Made by a program: the position numbers and the translations under genes
Part shown: positions 44,249 to 53,830 of the stretch, in pieces
How positions within the stretch are numbered: the first letter of the stretch is position 1
Layout: every line of letters begins with the position of its first letter
The notes under the pieces: model-generated
The model's database searches: none
The model's input: only the letters and a program-made list of their open reading frames with translations
What the model was told of the DNA's origin: nothing
Assembly (NCBI RefSeq): GCF_039831995.1
Contig: NZ_JBDOIO010000003.1
Location: forward strand, 682,001-746,000
Direction: 5' to 3'
Origin: Paenibacillus pabuli
GTDB taxonomy: Bacteria > Bacillota > Bacilli > Paenibacillales > Paenibacillaceae
DNA: 64,000 nucleotides

Positions 44249-44810
44249 TCATTTGGCTGATTTTTTCATAGAGTGAACTGTCTTATGAAGCGCCAGAGAA
44301 GTACTTATGGGACAACCCATTTTTTATGGCCGTAAAGGTATACCTTTACAGACGATAGAGAACAGAAAAATGTTCAAAAAATAAATATTAATTACTCATG
44401 ATGGCTCATTAAGCTAACGGGCAGGTTAAATTAATGACTTCGCGAAAACTTCATACATATTTGCGAGTATATCGGAAGGTTTGCCGTTACTCAAGAAGAG
44501 CAGCCAGGCCTGCTAGCGTGGATCTCAGTCCTTCTTCATGCTCATTAATGAATTTTATGGTTGTAACAAATCAGGCTAATGATATTGCTAAAAATGCAAT
44601 TACGTGTAAATGAACAAATGATACAACAGGAGTTTAACGTCAACCAGAAGTCTGTTACTTGCACCGACAAACCTGAATCAAAGGATGAAACCTATGCATT
44701 TAAATATAAATACTATAATAAGGATGGTAAGAAGATTGGAGATTAAGTAACAAGGCTAAATGTTTGTTAAACTAACGGGCAGGACAATGGGGAGCATACT
44801 TGTGCTCGCT
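44249..44810. other. gap between operons
   Basis: The gap contains two family B right-end fragments (AGCTAACGGGCAGGTTAA at 44411-44428; AAACTAACGGGCAGGAC near 44768-44784), about 350 bp apart. Between them a 50-codon frame (44594-44746, MQLRVNEQMIQQEFNVNQKS...) lacks a good ribosome binding site and is probably a remnant. Confidence 0.35.
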
Positions 44811-45425
44811 TTAGTTTGTCTTAAAAATAGGCTGAATGTAACCCAGTTGAATTCCTTTTGAAACAGCTTCCAGCGAGGAGGAGACTTTCAGCTTTTCAAA
44901 AATATGCTGCAGATGGTTTGAGACCGTTCGTTCACTGATATAGAGCATGCCAGCTATTTCCCTGCGTTTATATCCATCGCTTAACAGCTGAAGAATCTGC
45001 TTCTCACTGTCTGTCAGCGTCTCGATAAATTCGATGGAAGTGGGGAAATGAAGCAGCCCGTTCTGGATATCCAGCAGGGCTTGAACAACCTCTTCGGGGT
45101 CCATATGTTTATTCAGAAAACCTTTGGCCCCTATTTTTTGCGCCTCATACCGGTATACCGGCAGATCATAGCCGGTCAGCATCACGATGTTGGCTTCCGG
45201 AACTTCATGCAGTATTTGCTTGGCAAGCAGAATCCCGTCCTCATTCCCGGAGGAACTTAAGTGGATGTCCATCAATATAATGTCGGGCTGCTCCCTCTTG
45301 ATGACGGAAACCGCTTCGGATACGTTCGATACGGATTGAAATCTCTCGATTTCCGGAGTGCCTTCCAAAGCGATTTCCAGACTTTTGGCAAACAGGGCAT
45401 GATCATCGATCAAAATAATGCGCAT
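44811..45425 (-). CDS. NarL/FixJ-family response regulator
   Basis: 204 residues. Receiver domain with RIILIDDHALFAKSLEIAL, phosphoacceptor Asp in IILMDIHLSSSGNEDG, Thr in NIVMLTGYD and Lys in GAKGFLNKHMDPEEVV. The C-terminal LuxR helix-turn-helix is LTDSEKQILQLLSDGYKRREIAGMLYISERTVSNHLQHIFEKLKVSSSLEAVSKGIQLGYI. The DNA-binding part and the long EGI-type end resemble ComA. The start overlaps the kinase gene by 23 bp, so the two are coupled. It ends the minus-strand operon of transporter and sensor genes. Confidence 0.92.
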   Translation of the reverse strand: MRIILIDDHALFAKSLEIALEGTPEIERFQSVSNVSEAVSVIKREQPDIILMDIHLSSSGNEDGILLAKQILHEVPEANIVMLTGYDLPVYRYEAQKIGAKGFLNKHMDPEEVVQALLDIQNGLLHFPTSIEFIETLTDSEKQILQLLSDGYKRREIAGMLYISERTVSNHLQHIFEKLKVSSSLEAVSKGIQLGYIQPIFKTN

Positions 45426-46968
45426 AAGATCCTTCTCCTTTCATTGGAAAGTATACCTTCACTGACAGACCTCCACCAGGGGCCGAGTCCAGGATGATTG
45501 AACCGTCGATCAGAGCGAGCTGTTCCCGAATCGACTGCATACCTTTCGGCATTCCCGTCCTGTTAGGATCAGATGGCTTTAAGCCTATGCCGTTATCTTG
45601 TACCATTAACTCCACATGGCCTGTATTCAGAGAGAGCTTGATGTAGAGAGAGGTTCCTTTCGAGTGTTTTAAGGCATTGGTGGTAAGCTCTTTAAGCACT
45701 CGATACACGATATAGTTGTAAGGCTCAACCAAGAAAAAGGTATCTTCGCAATCAAATGAAATGTTAAATCTTCTCGTTGGATACGTCTGCTGAACCATGC
45801 TCAAAAGATTTCTCAGATTTTCCTTGAAAGTCAAAGTATTAAGCAGGGTGGGATGATATTCCTGCATCTGCTGCCGGATCGACAGGTTCAGACGGTCCAG
45901 CGCTTCCATGATCAAGCTGCGGACATCCGGCCGGTCCGATTTGTTCATCATATTCCGAACAGACAGCAAGTCCTGAAGGATGTCGTCATGCAGATAATGC
46001 GAAAAATCTCTTTTGATCGATTCCTCCCGTTCGATTTGATGCAGAGACCTTGCATAATAGCTGTCCATACTCCTCATCGAATTTTCGCTGGCCTCGTCTG
46101 ACCGTTTCTTAGCGTGAAGATACAACAATAGAGCATATACTTGTATGCATACGAGCAGGCCGTGAGCGATGACAAAATATTCGCTTGGCTGAAGCCGCAG
46201 CAGCAGGGCAATCGAGCTAAACCAACCCACCGTCCCGAACAAAAGGGCCAGCGCCCTTTTCCCTCGAAACAGCATGACAGGCAGGTCCCCGGCATATGTA
46301 AATGCAATTCGGTGGATGCTGAACAAGGGCAGGATAAGAAGCGGGTAGACTCCAAGTCCCTCGACATATTCCGGTTGTGTTCCAAAGCACAGCACATAGC
46401 CGACAAATATCGCAGCTGCCGCCAAGGCCGAAGCGCCAAACTGCTTCCATTCGCTCCGGAGAACAAACAGGATTCGCTTTCGATGCACATAACATAGGAA
46501 GACGCCTGCTCCAAAGCTAAGCAATAGCTGAACTAGAAAAAGTAAATGAAACCATGAATCCCGGATCACGCCTGCCAGCAGCGTTATAACGCATGTCGCT
46601 TTTAATAAGAGGTCCGTCTGCTTTTGGTACATGTAAGCCGAATCTTGAAAGAAAAAAGCGAATATAAACCGGTAGGAGACGTATAAAAGTACCGAACCAG
46701 AGAAAGAGAGCAGTTTGGTTAACTGCTCCTCTCCCGAATCGATGCTCCATAATGTGTACCAGCCCGATAAGATTAACAACCATGTAAACCGGGTCAATAC
46801 ACCGCTATTTTTCAAATTTATGTTGCTGATGTATATGGCGTCCGCGGCGATTAAAGTCATTAGGACCAACAGGATGACGTCTGCAACGGCGGTAACACTC
46901 CGAAGTCCGGACAAATGCCCGTAAGCGAGGTAAAAGATAATCATCAGCTCATTCGCGATGAGTATCAT
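45403..46968 (-). CDS. polytopic sensor histidine kinase (HisKA_3 type)
   Basis: About 521 residues from the ATG at 46968. A better ribosome binding site (GAAGGAGG at about 47004-47011) lies further upstream, 8 bases before an in-frame ATA at 46995, and no ATG is close to it. The true start is therefore uncertain and could be a rare codon. The N-terminal half has eight to ten membrane helices (LLILSGWYTLWSI, FIFAFFFQDS, LLLSFGAGVFLCYV, AAAIFVGYVLCFG). Then come the H-box FSHYLHDDILQDLLSVRNMM, ELTTNALKHSKGTSLYIKLS and VQDNGIGLKPSD. The general plan resembles ComP/NarX-type kinases. It pairs with the NarL regulator and follows the ABC transporter. Confidence 0.88.
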   Translation of the reverse strand: MILIANELMIIFYLAYGHLSGLRSVTAVADVILLVLMTLIAADAIYISNINLKNSGVLTRFTWLLILSGWYTLWSIDSGEEQLTKLLSFSGSVLLYVSYRFIFAFFFQDSAYMYQKQTDLLLKATCVITLLAGVIRDSWFHLLFLVQLLLSFGAGVFLCYVHRKRILFVLRSEWKQFGASALAAAAIFVGYVLCFGTQPEYVEGLGVYPLLILPLFSIHRIAFTYAGDLPVMLFRGKRALALLFGTVGWFSSIALLLRLQPSEYFVIAHGLLVCIQVYALLLYLHAKKRSDEASENSMRSMDSYYARSLHQIEREESIKRDFSHYLHDDILQDLLSVRNMMNKSDRPDVRSLIMEALDRLNLSIRQQMQEYHPTLLNTLTFKENLRNLLSMVQQTYPTRRFNISFDCEDTFFLVEPYNYIVYRVLKELTTNALKHSKGTSLYIKLSLNTGHVELMVQDNGIGLKPSDPNRTGMPKGMQSIREQLALIDGSIILDSAPGGGLSVKVYFPMKGEGSYAHYFDR

Positions 46969-47036
46969 TTGTCTGTACAGGTAGCTGTTTTTTATCTGGT
47001 TCGCCTCCTTCAACGATAACCTTACAGCGAATTGAA

Positions 47037-49004
47037 TTAACGGGGAAATGCGGCCCGGTAACAAGCTCTCTTGGTAATGAAATAATAAAGGCAGAATATA
47101 ACTCCGGCAATGGCCAAGGCCATTGCGACCGGTACGATAATTTGATGGCTTTGGCCAAGGACATCGTCGATGAGCAGCGATTTATAGCAGACCAACCCGC
47201 AAATGCTATGGACAAAACCGATCCCGAACGGGATGGCATACATGACTTGAATCTGCCTCCGTATCATTTTCTGGATCTTCCTCTTACTGTAACCCATTTT
47301 GCTGAGAATTTCATAATCCTTCTGCTCATAAGTAACTGCAGAGATGTTATGAAAATACAGGATGCTGCCAGCCGCAATGAAAAAGAGCACCGTCAGAAAA
47401 CCGAGCAATAAAAAGGTGGAGCTGTTAGCGTACATGATTTCATAGGTTCGGGCATAGGCGCTGGCAAAATAAGGATTGTCCTTCAATAGGGGCTGCAGTG
47501 CCTCATAAGCCGTCTTGCTTTGCCTTAAGTCCGGACCATCTATGCTCATGACAGAAAACTCGGGGAGTTTGTGATCTGCTAACCGATAATACAATTCATC
47601 GGAGATGACCAGGATGCCTACGCTGATGTTAAAGCCGACGGGGTTGGCCAGCGTTGTGTCCCGGACTGTGACATCAAGCGACTGGTTGTCCGGAAGGGAG
47701 AGCCGATAGATTTGGCCGACATCCTTCTTTTCCGGATCGGAACGATATTTTACCAAAAGGGCGCTATTCGTTTCCAGTTGCTTGTGGCCTATTTTCCTAC
47801 CTTGTTGAGCCAGCAGCCGGTTATAGTCGGACAAAGCGATCAATTCAAATCCCGGCTCCTTGCCCAGTGTGTATTCGGTAGGTAGATTGTCCGACTGGGA
47901 ACGAACGTTCAAAAAGGTTGTTTGAAGAGCTTCATACTGACCGGGGCCAATTACCTCATGTAATGCTTGAATAGCCCGTTCAGCCTGTTCTGGCTTCTCA
48001 ACCGGGAATTCCATTGCGGAAGGAATGATTCGGGTTATTGCCGCCACGGGATAATACATAGTTAATGCCGTAGAACCGAATACCCCTAAAGTGCCCGCAA
48101 TTAGCAAAGATAGCATAATTAAGGTTTTAGCGTTTGTCCGGATTCGGTATATAAATTTGGGTATCGTGACAATAGCAATTTCTTTGTACAGCAGGCTTTT
48201 CCGCTTTTCCAGCTTGCGCATGAGATATGGTACAAAAGAGTAAATAAACAATGAAGTACCGGCTGTAATCAGCATCACCATGAGTAGACCCATAGGACTT
48301 ACGCCAATAGATTTCCATAGAGATTCTTTTCCTCGTATCGCATCAATGGCCACCCAATCACCTGCAATGATGAGCAAGAGACCCAATACAGCAGCGGGAA
48401 CTCGGATCTTGATCGGTTTTTCGACTGCCTTTTCAAGCCGGACAAGACTTAACAGTGTCGTTTTACGAAGTAGTCTCCAATTCGAAAAGCTTAGGGCAAG
48501 AACAACCACAAAGACAAATACTAGACTGTAGAACACGGCTTTTCCGTTAAATAACGGAATGATGCCGGAGTTGATCCTCAAATCGAGCAGCATAGAGATG
48601 CCGCTTACGATTCCTTTGTGGGCAAAACCACCCATTATGATACCGATGAGAAGTGCTCCTATGCAGATCAGGATGTTCTCGAAGGTCAGTAATTTCAGCA
48701 TCGCGGACTTTCGATATCCCAGCAGCGCATAAATGCCCAGCTCTTTCATTCTGCGTTTCATAAAGAATGTATTGGAATAGGACATATAGAATAATACAAA
48801 AGCCATTAAAAAGACGGAGATGGTCCGAGTCATTGTTTCTACGCGGCCGTCTTCCGAAATTTTCTCCATCATGATGTCATTCATCGAGAACGACACGAAG
48901 GTGAAAAATACCGTCAAAATAAAAGCGACCGAGAACAGGTATAGAGAGTAGAACGACAGATTCTTCCTTACATTTTTAAAAGCTATGGTTGTTAATTTCA
49001 TCAT
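47037..49004 (-). CDS. FtsX-type ABC permease (BceB-like)
   Basis: 655 residues with about ten membrane helices: one near the N-terminus (FYSLYLFSVAFILTVFFTFVSF), a cluster at residues 55-75, 105-120 and 155-175, a large extracytoplasmic domain (about 310-520, between the seventh and eighth helices), and three helices at the end. This is the BceB/FtsX layout seen in peptide-antibiotic detoxification and sensing permeases. It follows its ATPase by 9 bp and precedes the sensor kinase, whose membrane-rich N-terminus may receive the signal from it. Confidence 0.88.
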   Translation of the reverse strand: MMKLTTIAFKNVRKNLSFYSLYLFSVAFILTVFFTFVSFSMNDIMMEKISEDGRVETMTRTISVFLMAFVLFYMSYSNTFFMKRRMKELGIYALLGYRKSAMLKLLTFENILICIGALLIGIIMGGFAHKGIVSGISMLLDLRINSGIIPLFNGKAVFYSLVFVFVVVLALSFSNWRLLRKTTLLSLVRLEKAVEKPIKIRVPAAVLGLLLIIAGDWVAIDAIRGKESLWKSIGVSPMGLLMVMLITAGTSLFIYSFVPYLMRKLEKRKSLLYKEIAIVTIPKFIYRIRTNAKTLIMLSLLIAGTLGVFGSTALTMYYPVAAITRIIPSAMEFPVEKPEQAERAIQALHEVIGPGQYEALQTTFLNVRSQSDNLPTEYTLGKEPGFELIALSDYNRLLAQQGRKIGHKQLETNSALLVKYRSDPEKKDVGQIYRLSLPDNQSLDVTVRDTTLANPVGFNISVGILVISDELYYRLADHKLPEFSVMSIDGPDLRQSKTAYEALQPLLKDNPYFASAYARTYEIMYANSSTFLLLGFLTVLFFIAAGSILYFHNISAVTYEQKDYEILSKMGYSKRKIQKMIRRQIQVMYAIPFGIGFVHSICGLVCYKSLLIDDVLGQSHQIIVPVAMALAIAGVIFCLYYFITKRACYRAAFPR

Positions 49005-49013
49005 TGCACCTCT

Positions 49014-49763
49014 TCAGCGGGATTCGTCCAACAGCGCGATCTGCTCCAGAATGGTCTCATAAAAGCTGCGCCGGTCTCGATCCATGCGGTTAAGCTCATT
49101 GAATATCCGTCCGTCTTTAAATATCAGGATTCGCTTGGCAAAGCTTGCCGCGTAAGCGTCGTGAGTAACCATCATAATCGTTGTACCCAATTCCTCGTTA
49201 GCTTCGCTTAAGGTACGCAGCAGTTCGGTTGCTGAACTGGAATCCAGTGCTCCGGTCGGTTCATCTGCGAATAAGATCGCCGGTTTCTTGACAATGGCTC
49301 TTGCTGCTGCAACTCTCTGCTTCTGTCCGCCGGAGAGTTCGCTCGGGTATTTCCCAAGCTGCTGGGATATGCCGAAGCGCTCGGCTAAAGCTCGTATGGA
49401 GCGATCGATTTCTGCCGCAGGGAGCCCCTGCAAAGCTAGTGGGACAGCAATGTTCTCCATAACCGTTAAACTGTCCAGCAAGAAGTATTCCTGAAATATA
49501 AACCCGAGATGTTCATTGCGAAAATCGGCAGAACGAGTATCGTCCAGATCGCTGATATCAATGTCGTTAATGGTGATTTGTCCTCCGCTTGGCATGTCGA
49601 TGGTGGACAATACATTAAGCAGTGTAGTTTTTCCTGAGCCGGAAGCCCCCATGATGCCGATGAACTCTCCGGCGTGAACTTCAAAAGTTATTCCGTTCAA
49701 GGCAGGTCTTTGTCCGGGACTGTAGAGTTTGGTCACGCCCTTTGCGTGTAACAGGCTGTGCAT
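49014..49763 (-). CDS. ABC transporter ATPase (BceA-like)
   Basis: 249 residues from the ATG at 49763 with AAAGGAAG upstream; a longer frame to 49838 lacks a binding site. Walker A GIMGASGSGKTTLLNVL, Q-loop IFQEYFLLDSLTVMENI, signature LSGGQKQRVAAARAI, Walker B ILFADEPTGALDS, and H-loop VTHDAYAAS. The MacB/BceA subfamily usually powers an FtsX-type permease, encoded next. First gene of the minus-strand transporter-sensor operon. Confidence 0.92.
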   Translation of the reverse strand: MHSLLHAKGVTKLYSPGQRPALNGITFEVHAGEFIGIMGASGSGKTTLLNVLSTIDMPSGGQITINDIDISDLDDTRSADFRNEHLGFIFQEYFLLDSLTVMENIAVPLALQGLPAAEIDRSIRALAERFGISQQLGKYPSELSGGQKQRVAAARAIVKKPAILFADEPTGALDSSSATELLRTLSEANEELGTTIMMVTHDAYAASFAKRILIFKDGRIFNELNRMDRDRRSFYETILEQIALLDESR

Positions 49764-49940
49764 AACATTCTTCCTTTCTGTAAGTTCGTTCAAGATACAC
49801 GATATCTTTTTTTTGACAAAAGGACATGAGCAATTCACGCAAAAAATGATTGAAACTAAATCACTTAATTTAGCTGAACAAACAATAAGATGGACAAAAC
49901 GAGAGAAAAAAGTGATAGTACCCGAGTAGTCATTTGATCT

Positions 49941-50028
49941 GTTGAACTAGCAAGAAAACATTAGCACTAAAAACCAATGGGCAGCTGATCAACAGCTTTT
50001 TTTTGTTATACTAACAGGCAGGTTAGTT
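49941..50028. repeat. family B repeat, diverged copy
   Basis: Left part GTTGAACTAGCAAGAAAACATTAG, short hairpin GCAGCTGATCAACAGC with T-run, and right end TATACTAACAGGCAGGTTAGTT. The hairpin stem is shortened compared with the other complete copies. Confidence 0.7.
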
Positions 50029-50111
50029 AAACAACAGCAGAGAATTATATCTTATAAAAAGTATTTATTTGCTCGCGAAACATTCTTGTAATGTATGAAC
50101 ATAGTACAACT

Positions 50112-50140
50112 CAAAGACGCTAATTCAGCGTCTTTTTTTA
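50112..50140 (+). terminator. terminator, diverged relative of the family A module
   Basis: AAAGACGCTAATTCAGCGTC with T-run; preceded by GAACATAGTACAACTC, which resembles a decayed family A box (GAACATAGTTCC). No other family A modules are present. Confidence 0.55.
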
Positions 50141-50236
50141 TAGAATCAAGGACTTTCCTGAGTTGTGTAACCAAAATGAACGATTACATAACCTTATCAG
50201 TCTTATGTATGAGAAAACAAAAGGGGGTGCTAGAGA

Positions 50237-50755
50237 ATGAATGATCGAGAGATTTTCGAAATGTATAAAGAGCATGTTTATTATTTTTGTTACTATTTAA
50301 TGAAAAATGAAGCTGATGCTGAGGATATTTGCCAAGAAGTATTTGTCAAAGTAATCATGGCAGACAGAACTAAGGTAAGGAATTTGAAATCTTGGATATT
50401 AAGAATTGCCTCAAATGAATGTAACAGTATTTTGAGAAGACGTAAAACAGGATGGATGAAAGAAGTGCGGCATTATTTGTTATCCAAAACTCAAGACTAC
50501 AACCCTGTCGAAGAATGCTTAAACCAACGAGAAACGAAGGATGAGCTACAAGGGCTATATAGTGAGCTCCCTGACAAAATTAGAATGGTGGTTGTCCTTC
50601 GATTTATCAACGAATTGACTGTTCCAGAAATTTCAAAAGTAATGAACATACCAGTAGGAACTGCAAAATCCAGACTAAGCAAGGGACTAAAACTTCTTAA
50701 TAAAATGGTTGAACCTCAACTAAAGGAGATGAGAAGTAATGAATCGTTTTATTGA
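50237..50755 (+). CDS. ECF-type sigma factor
   Basis: 172 residues with AAAGGGGG upstream. Region 2 is EIFEMYKEHVYYFCYYLMKNEADAEDICQEVFVKVI (residues about 3-40), followed by LKSWILRIASNECNSILRRRK. Region 4 is ELPDKIRMVVVLRFINELTVPEISKVMNIPVGTAKSRLSKGLKLL. The stop overlaps the start of the DUF4179 gene by 17 bases, so sigma factor and antagonist are coupled. It transcribes an unknown regulon, probably in response to envelope stress. Confidence 0.92.
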   Translation: MNDREIFEMYKEHVYYFCYYLMKNEADAEDICQEVFVKVIMADRTKVRNLKSWILRIASNECNSILRRRKTGWMKEVRHYLLSKTQDYNPVEECLNQRETKDELQGLYSELPDKIRMVVVLRFINELTVPEISKVMNIPVGTAKSRLSKGLKLLNKMVEPQLKEMRSNESFY

Positions 50756-52352
50756 AAAGGTTAAGGAGACTCCTCAGCCGGATTATGACTTAATGTGGAC
50801 AGCCATAGAAAAGGAAGCACATAATCGCCGAGTCAATTTGCGAACTTTTCAGAAGACTACTCGGCAACGTGGTAAAGTTATTCCTATCAGTATCGTCTTC
50901 TCTTGTTTTTTACTTGTCGCCATCCCTGTGTTTGCTAGTGTGACGATTGATTGGGAGCGAATCGGAGGAGGTAACGTAGCAAAAGCGTTAAACAACGGAA
51001 TTGGTCAGCAATACGATCTACAATCTTCCAGTTCTGGTGTGACCATGAATTTGAACGGCGTTGTGACTGATGGAGAAAAAATGAAGATGCTCATATCTCT
51101 GGACACTTCATTTGATCTGAAGCAATATACAGGATTTGCCACAGAGATAAATACCATGAAAAGTGAAAACGGATCGAAGATGAAAGTATATGGTTACTTA
51201 GGATACGATCCGACTAGTCAGAAACTCATTGGGGTCTATGAAACACCTGATACCTTAAAGGATAAAACCAAAGAATATTCGTTTGAAGCCCAAAATCTTA
51301 TTTTATACCGTGATCGGGAGCTTCCCTTAAATTCTAATCACCAAGCTGGAGATACAATTGTGACAGGAGTTGCACAATATCCTTCAATTCGTATCGAATC
51401 CGTTAGACAGGATAATAATCAAACGGTTATCCGCTATAAAGTCGCTGCCTCACCATCTGACTTTGGACGTGGTAATCCTCATTTAGTAGTTCAAACCAGT
51501 GAGAACGAATTAAACGCAATTCCAACTATTTTACCGAGCGAAGATAAAGATCTGTTAATTGAGCAGGTATTCAATATGACCAAAGCAGAGTGGACGGACG
51601 CTAATATTCATTTCAGTTACATCGAAGAAGCCAAGCAGATATTGGGAACTTGGAAGTTTGACTTTAAAGCAGATGGCCAAAAAGCAAGTGAGGCTCTTTA
51701 CACTAGAAAATTACTTACTAGGTCTGAATTTCAAAAAAAATCAGCCATCACTTTGGAACAACTTGTGATTACTCCTTTAGATGTTCAAATTCTAATAAAC
51801 GAAGAAGGTTCTCTAAAGAATGGAATAGTTCATTACAACACTGCACAATTGGCTATAGGGGATAGCATAATTACTGGAGGGAGAAATTTGAAAGAAGACC
51901 TTCCGGGAAGCTTTCAGCATTTAATTCAATTTGAATCTCCGGAGTGGTATAAAAACTGGTCTGATGTTCCAATGAAGCTGATATTAAAAGATGCTGTCGT
52001 TGAGAAACGGGATACGACTAAAAACTGGATTACTTTAGATAAACCAAAACAAGAAAAGCAATATACCAAACTCAATGTTGATGGATTTGAGATTCAGTTC
52101 ACGTATTATACAGAAGGGGAAAGTTTGATTGTAGAATCACACTCCGAATCTCCAGGCTTTAGGGGTGTGAACCAAACTACTTTACGGATCAACGGCAAAG
52201 AAGTCGTACCTGAAATTACACCTAAGGGAATGGTATCTATAGGAATAAATATTGACAGCTATAGTGGTATTCCATTGGATGAGATAATCGAACTAAACCC
52301 CGGTATTTATAAATACACCGATCCAGATCGGGATGTAGAAGTTGAACTATAA
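50739..52352 (+). CDS. DUF4179-type anti-sigma factor candidate
   Basis: 537 residues, AAAGGAGATG upstream. The short N-terminal cytoplasmic part (residues 1-45) contains a WTAIEKEAHNRR-like helix that could bind the sigma factor. One membrane helix follows at about 50-67 (IPISIVFSCFLLVAIPVFA). The large extracellular domain (70-537) is rich in beta-strands (VTMNLNGVVTDGEKMKMLISL, a DUF4179 hallmark; FKADGQKAS; LEQLVITPLDVQI). Cotranscribed with the ECF sigma gene. The family is widespread in Paenibacillus. Antagonism of the sigma factor is inferred. Confidence 0.87.
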   Translation: MNRFIEKVKETPQPDYDLMWTAIEKEAHNRRVNLRTFQKTTRQRGKVIPISIVFSCFLLVAIPVFASVTIDWERIGGGNVAKALNNGIGQQYDLQSSSSGVTMNLNGVVTDGEKMKMLISLDTSFDLKQYTGFATEINTMKSENGSKMKVYGYLGYDPTSQKLIGVYETPDTLKDKTKEYSFEAQNLILYRDRELPLNSNHQAGDTIVTGVAQYPSIRIESVRQDNNQTVIRYKVAASPSDFGRGNPHLVVQTSENELNAIPTILPSEDKDLLIEQVFNMTKAEWTDANIHFSYIEEAKQILGTWKFDFKADGQKASEALYTRKLLTRSEFQKKSAITLEQLVITPLDVQILINEEGSLKNGIVHYNTAQLAIGDSIITGGRNLKEDLPGSFQHLIQFESPEWYKNWSDVPMKLILKDAVVEKRDTTKNWITLDKPKQEKQYTKLNVDGFEIQFTYYTEGESLIVESHSESPGFRGVNQTTLRINGKEVVPEITPKGMVSIGINIDSYSGIPLDEIIELNPGIYKYTDPDRDVEVEL

Positions 52353-52368
52353 CTCAGCTAAAATCCTA

Positions 52369-52396
52369 AAGAGAGTCCACATTATTGGGCTCTCTT
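52369..52396 (+). terminator. terminator of the sigma factor operon
   Basis: AAGAGAGTCC pairs with GGGCTCTCTT around an eight-base loop; the T-run is weak. It lies 17 bp after the stop. A family B left-end fragment (AAACTAACGGGAAACGTTAC) follows at 52463-52482. Confidence 0.5.
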
Positions 52397-52560
52397 AGTG
52401 GCATAAATTTTCCGTATATGTAACGAATAAAAAATAAGTAATTAGAAATTCTATGATTCGTTAAACTAACGGGAAACGTTACTGTAAATCGACCTGGACA
52501 ACCCGCAGACATACCGAAGGTTCCGTGCACGAAAGAAGTGCTGACCCAAGATTGGCACAC

Positions 52561-52612
52561 AAAAACGAGGCACCCCGCGGCGAAGCTATTCGCGGGGCTG
52601 CCTCGTTTTGTT
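52561..52612. terminator. strong bidirectional terminator
   Basis: AAAACGAGGCA plus CCCCGCG pair with CGCGGGG plus TGCCTCGTTTT, forming a stem of about 18 bp with A- and T-runs. It ends the decayed ypeB-like gene on the minus strand. Confidence 0.75.
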
Positions 52613-52616
52613 GTGG

Positions 52617-53830
52617 TTACAAGTTATAATCAATGCCTTCGCCAGCGCCTGTGCGGGCGTTTGCGTATACGTGAGAAACGCCTTCGATCCCAGTGACGGG
52701 AAATGCATATACGAGCTTGTCGTTGTGGAGCTCCAGCTTTGGCTTACCTGAGGCCTTTACTTTTGGGCCAAGCTTCGCGGAGGCTTGCTCCGCTGTCAGC
52801 TTCGGGTGAATGGGGAAGGTTTTATTTGTAATGGGAAAAATAATTAGACGCATCAAAGCTCTTCAACGTACCGGTATTGCGATCAAATTGCCATACGACT
52901 TTCATCTGCGAAATGGAAACTTGCTCCCGGACCGGAATATACGTGAGAGGTTTCTTTTATCTCTTTCGCTACTAATGTCAGACGTTCGTCAGACCAACGA
53001 GCCATCCAGGCGTCCGCAACTGCAATAACCTGCTTTAAGTCCATAGATTGCCCTGCAGCTGTATCATTGGAAATCGAGCCCTTGCGTCTAACTTGGAGCA
53101 CGTGTCCGCTTTTACTTAGTGTTGCAGTATAGGAGCTGGTTGATTTTCCATCAGTGTCCGATAACCTGAAATCCATGACTTCTCCGAACTCGGGGCTGCT
53201 CCCGCCAGAGGCTATGTGGACGATTTGCTTACCTGCTCCTTTATTCCAAGCCTCTCCCATGAAGATTTTCGCTTTGGCCGCAAGCTCCGTAGCCTTATAA
53301 GTGGTTTCACCGGCGAAAACGGTTCCTGGCTTCAAAGGTATGTAAGGATTTTGGTTGTACAGAAACTCGTTAAAGGCTTTATTTCCATACGTGGAGACCG
53401 AGTCGAGCTGAGACAAAGCTTCTTCCATTTCAGTTGATATCTGTTGTACATCTGATGAAGAGGAATCAACAGCTTTCTTTCTCACCTGTTTGAGATACGG
53501 GCGGGCGGTCTTCGCGAACGTTCTCAAACGCTGAATTTGTTCTAATTGATCCGGGTTGAGCGAGATTCCCTTCTCGCTGGCGGGATAGGCCAAGTAGCAG
53601 CTGCCGTCCGTGATGAACGACTCATACGAGGACCAAGATGGAAAGTTCATTGTAGCGGAGGCACTCCTTACATATTGCAAGATAACATTGGCACTTTCAA
53701 TCGCAGATTGAAGGGCTGCTTGCCGATCTGTAAACGTAGATGCCGCAAGGGACTCTGCAAGCGCATTAGTCGAATTCGCGCAAGTAGATCGATTGCATAT
53801 GCGACCCGTATTGCGTATTACGCCTCCCAT
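52617..53830 (-). pseudogene. ypeB: YpeB-like germination protein, frameshifted
   Basis: One minus-strand frame (52883-53830) gives the helical first half (NALAESLAASTFTDRQAALQ, LNPDQLEQIQRLRTFAKTAR) and the start of the PepSY-type second half (DLKQVIAVADAWMARWSDERLTLVAKE). Reading on needs a shift near 52925 to VSISQMKVVWQFDRNTGTLK and SFDASNYFSHYK, and another near 52856 to KLTAEQASAKLGPKVKASGKP ... YAFPVTGIEGVSHVYANART. The order and the PepSY endings match YpeB, which stabilises the cortex hydrolase SleB in spores. The N-terminal membrane helix is missing and no sleB lies nearby. Probably a dead duplicate. Confidence 0.7.
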
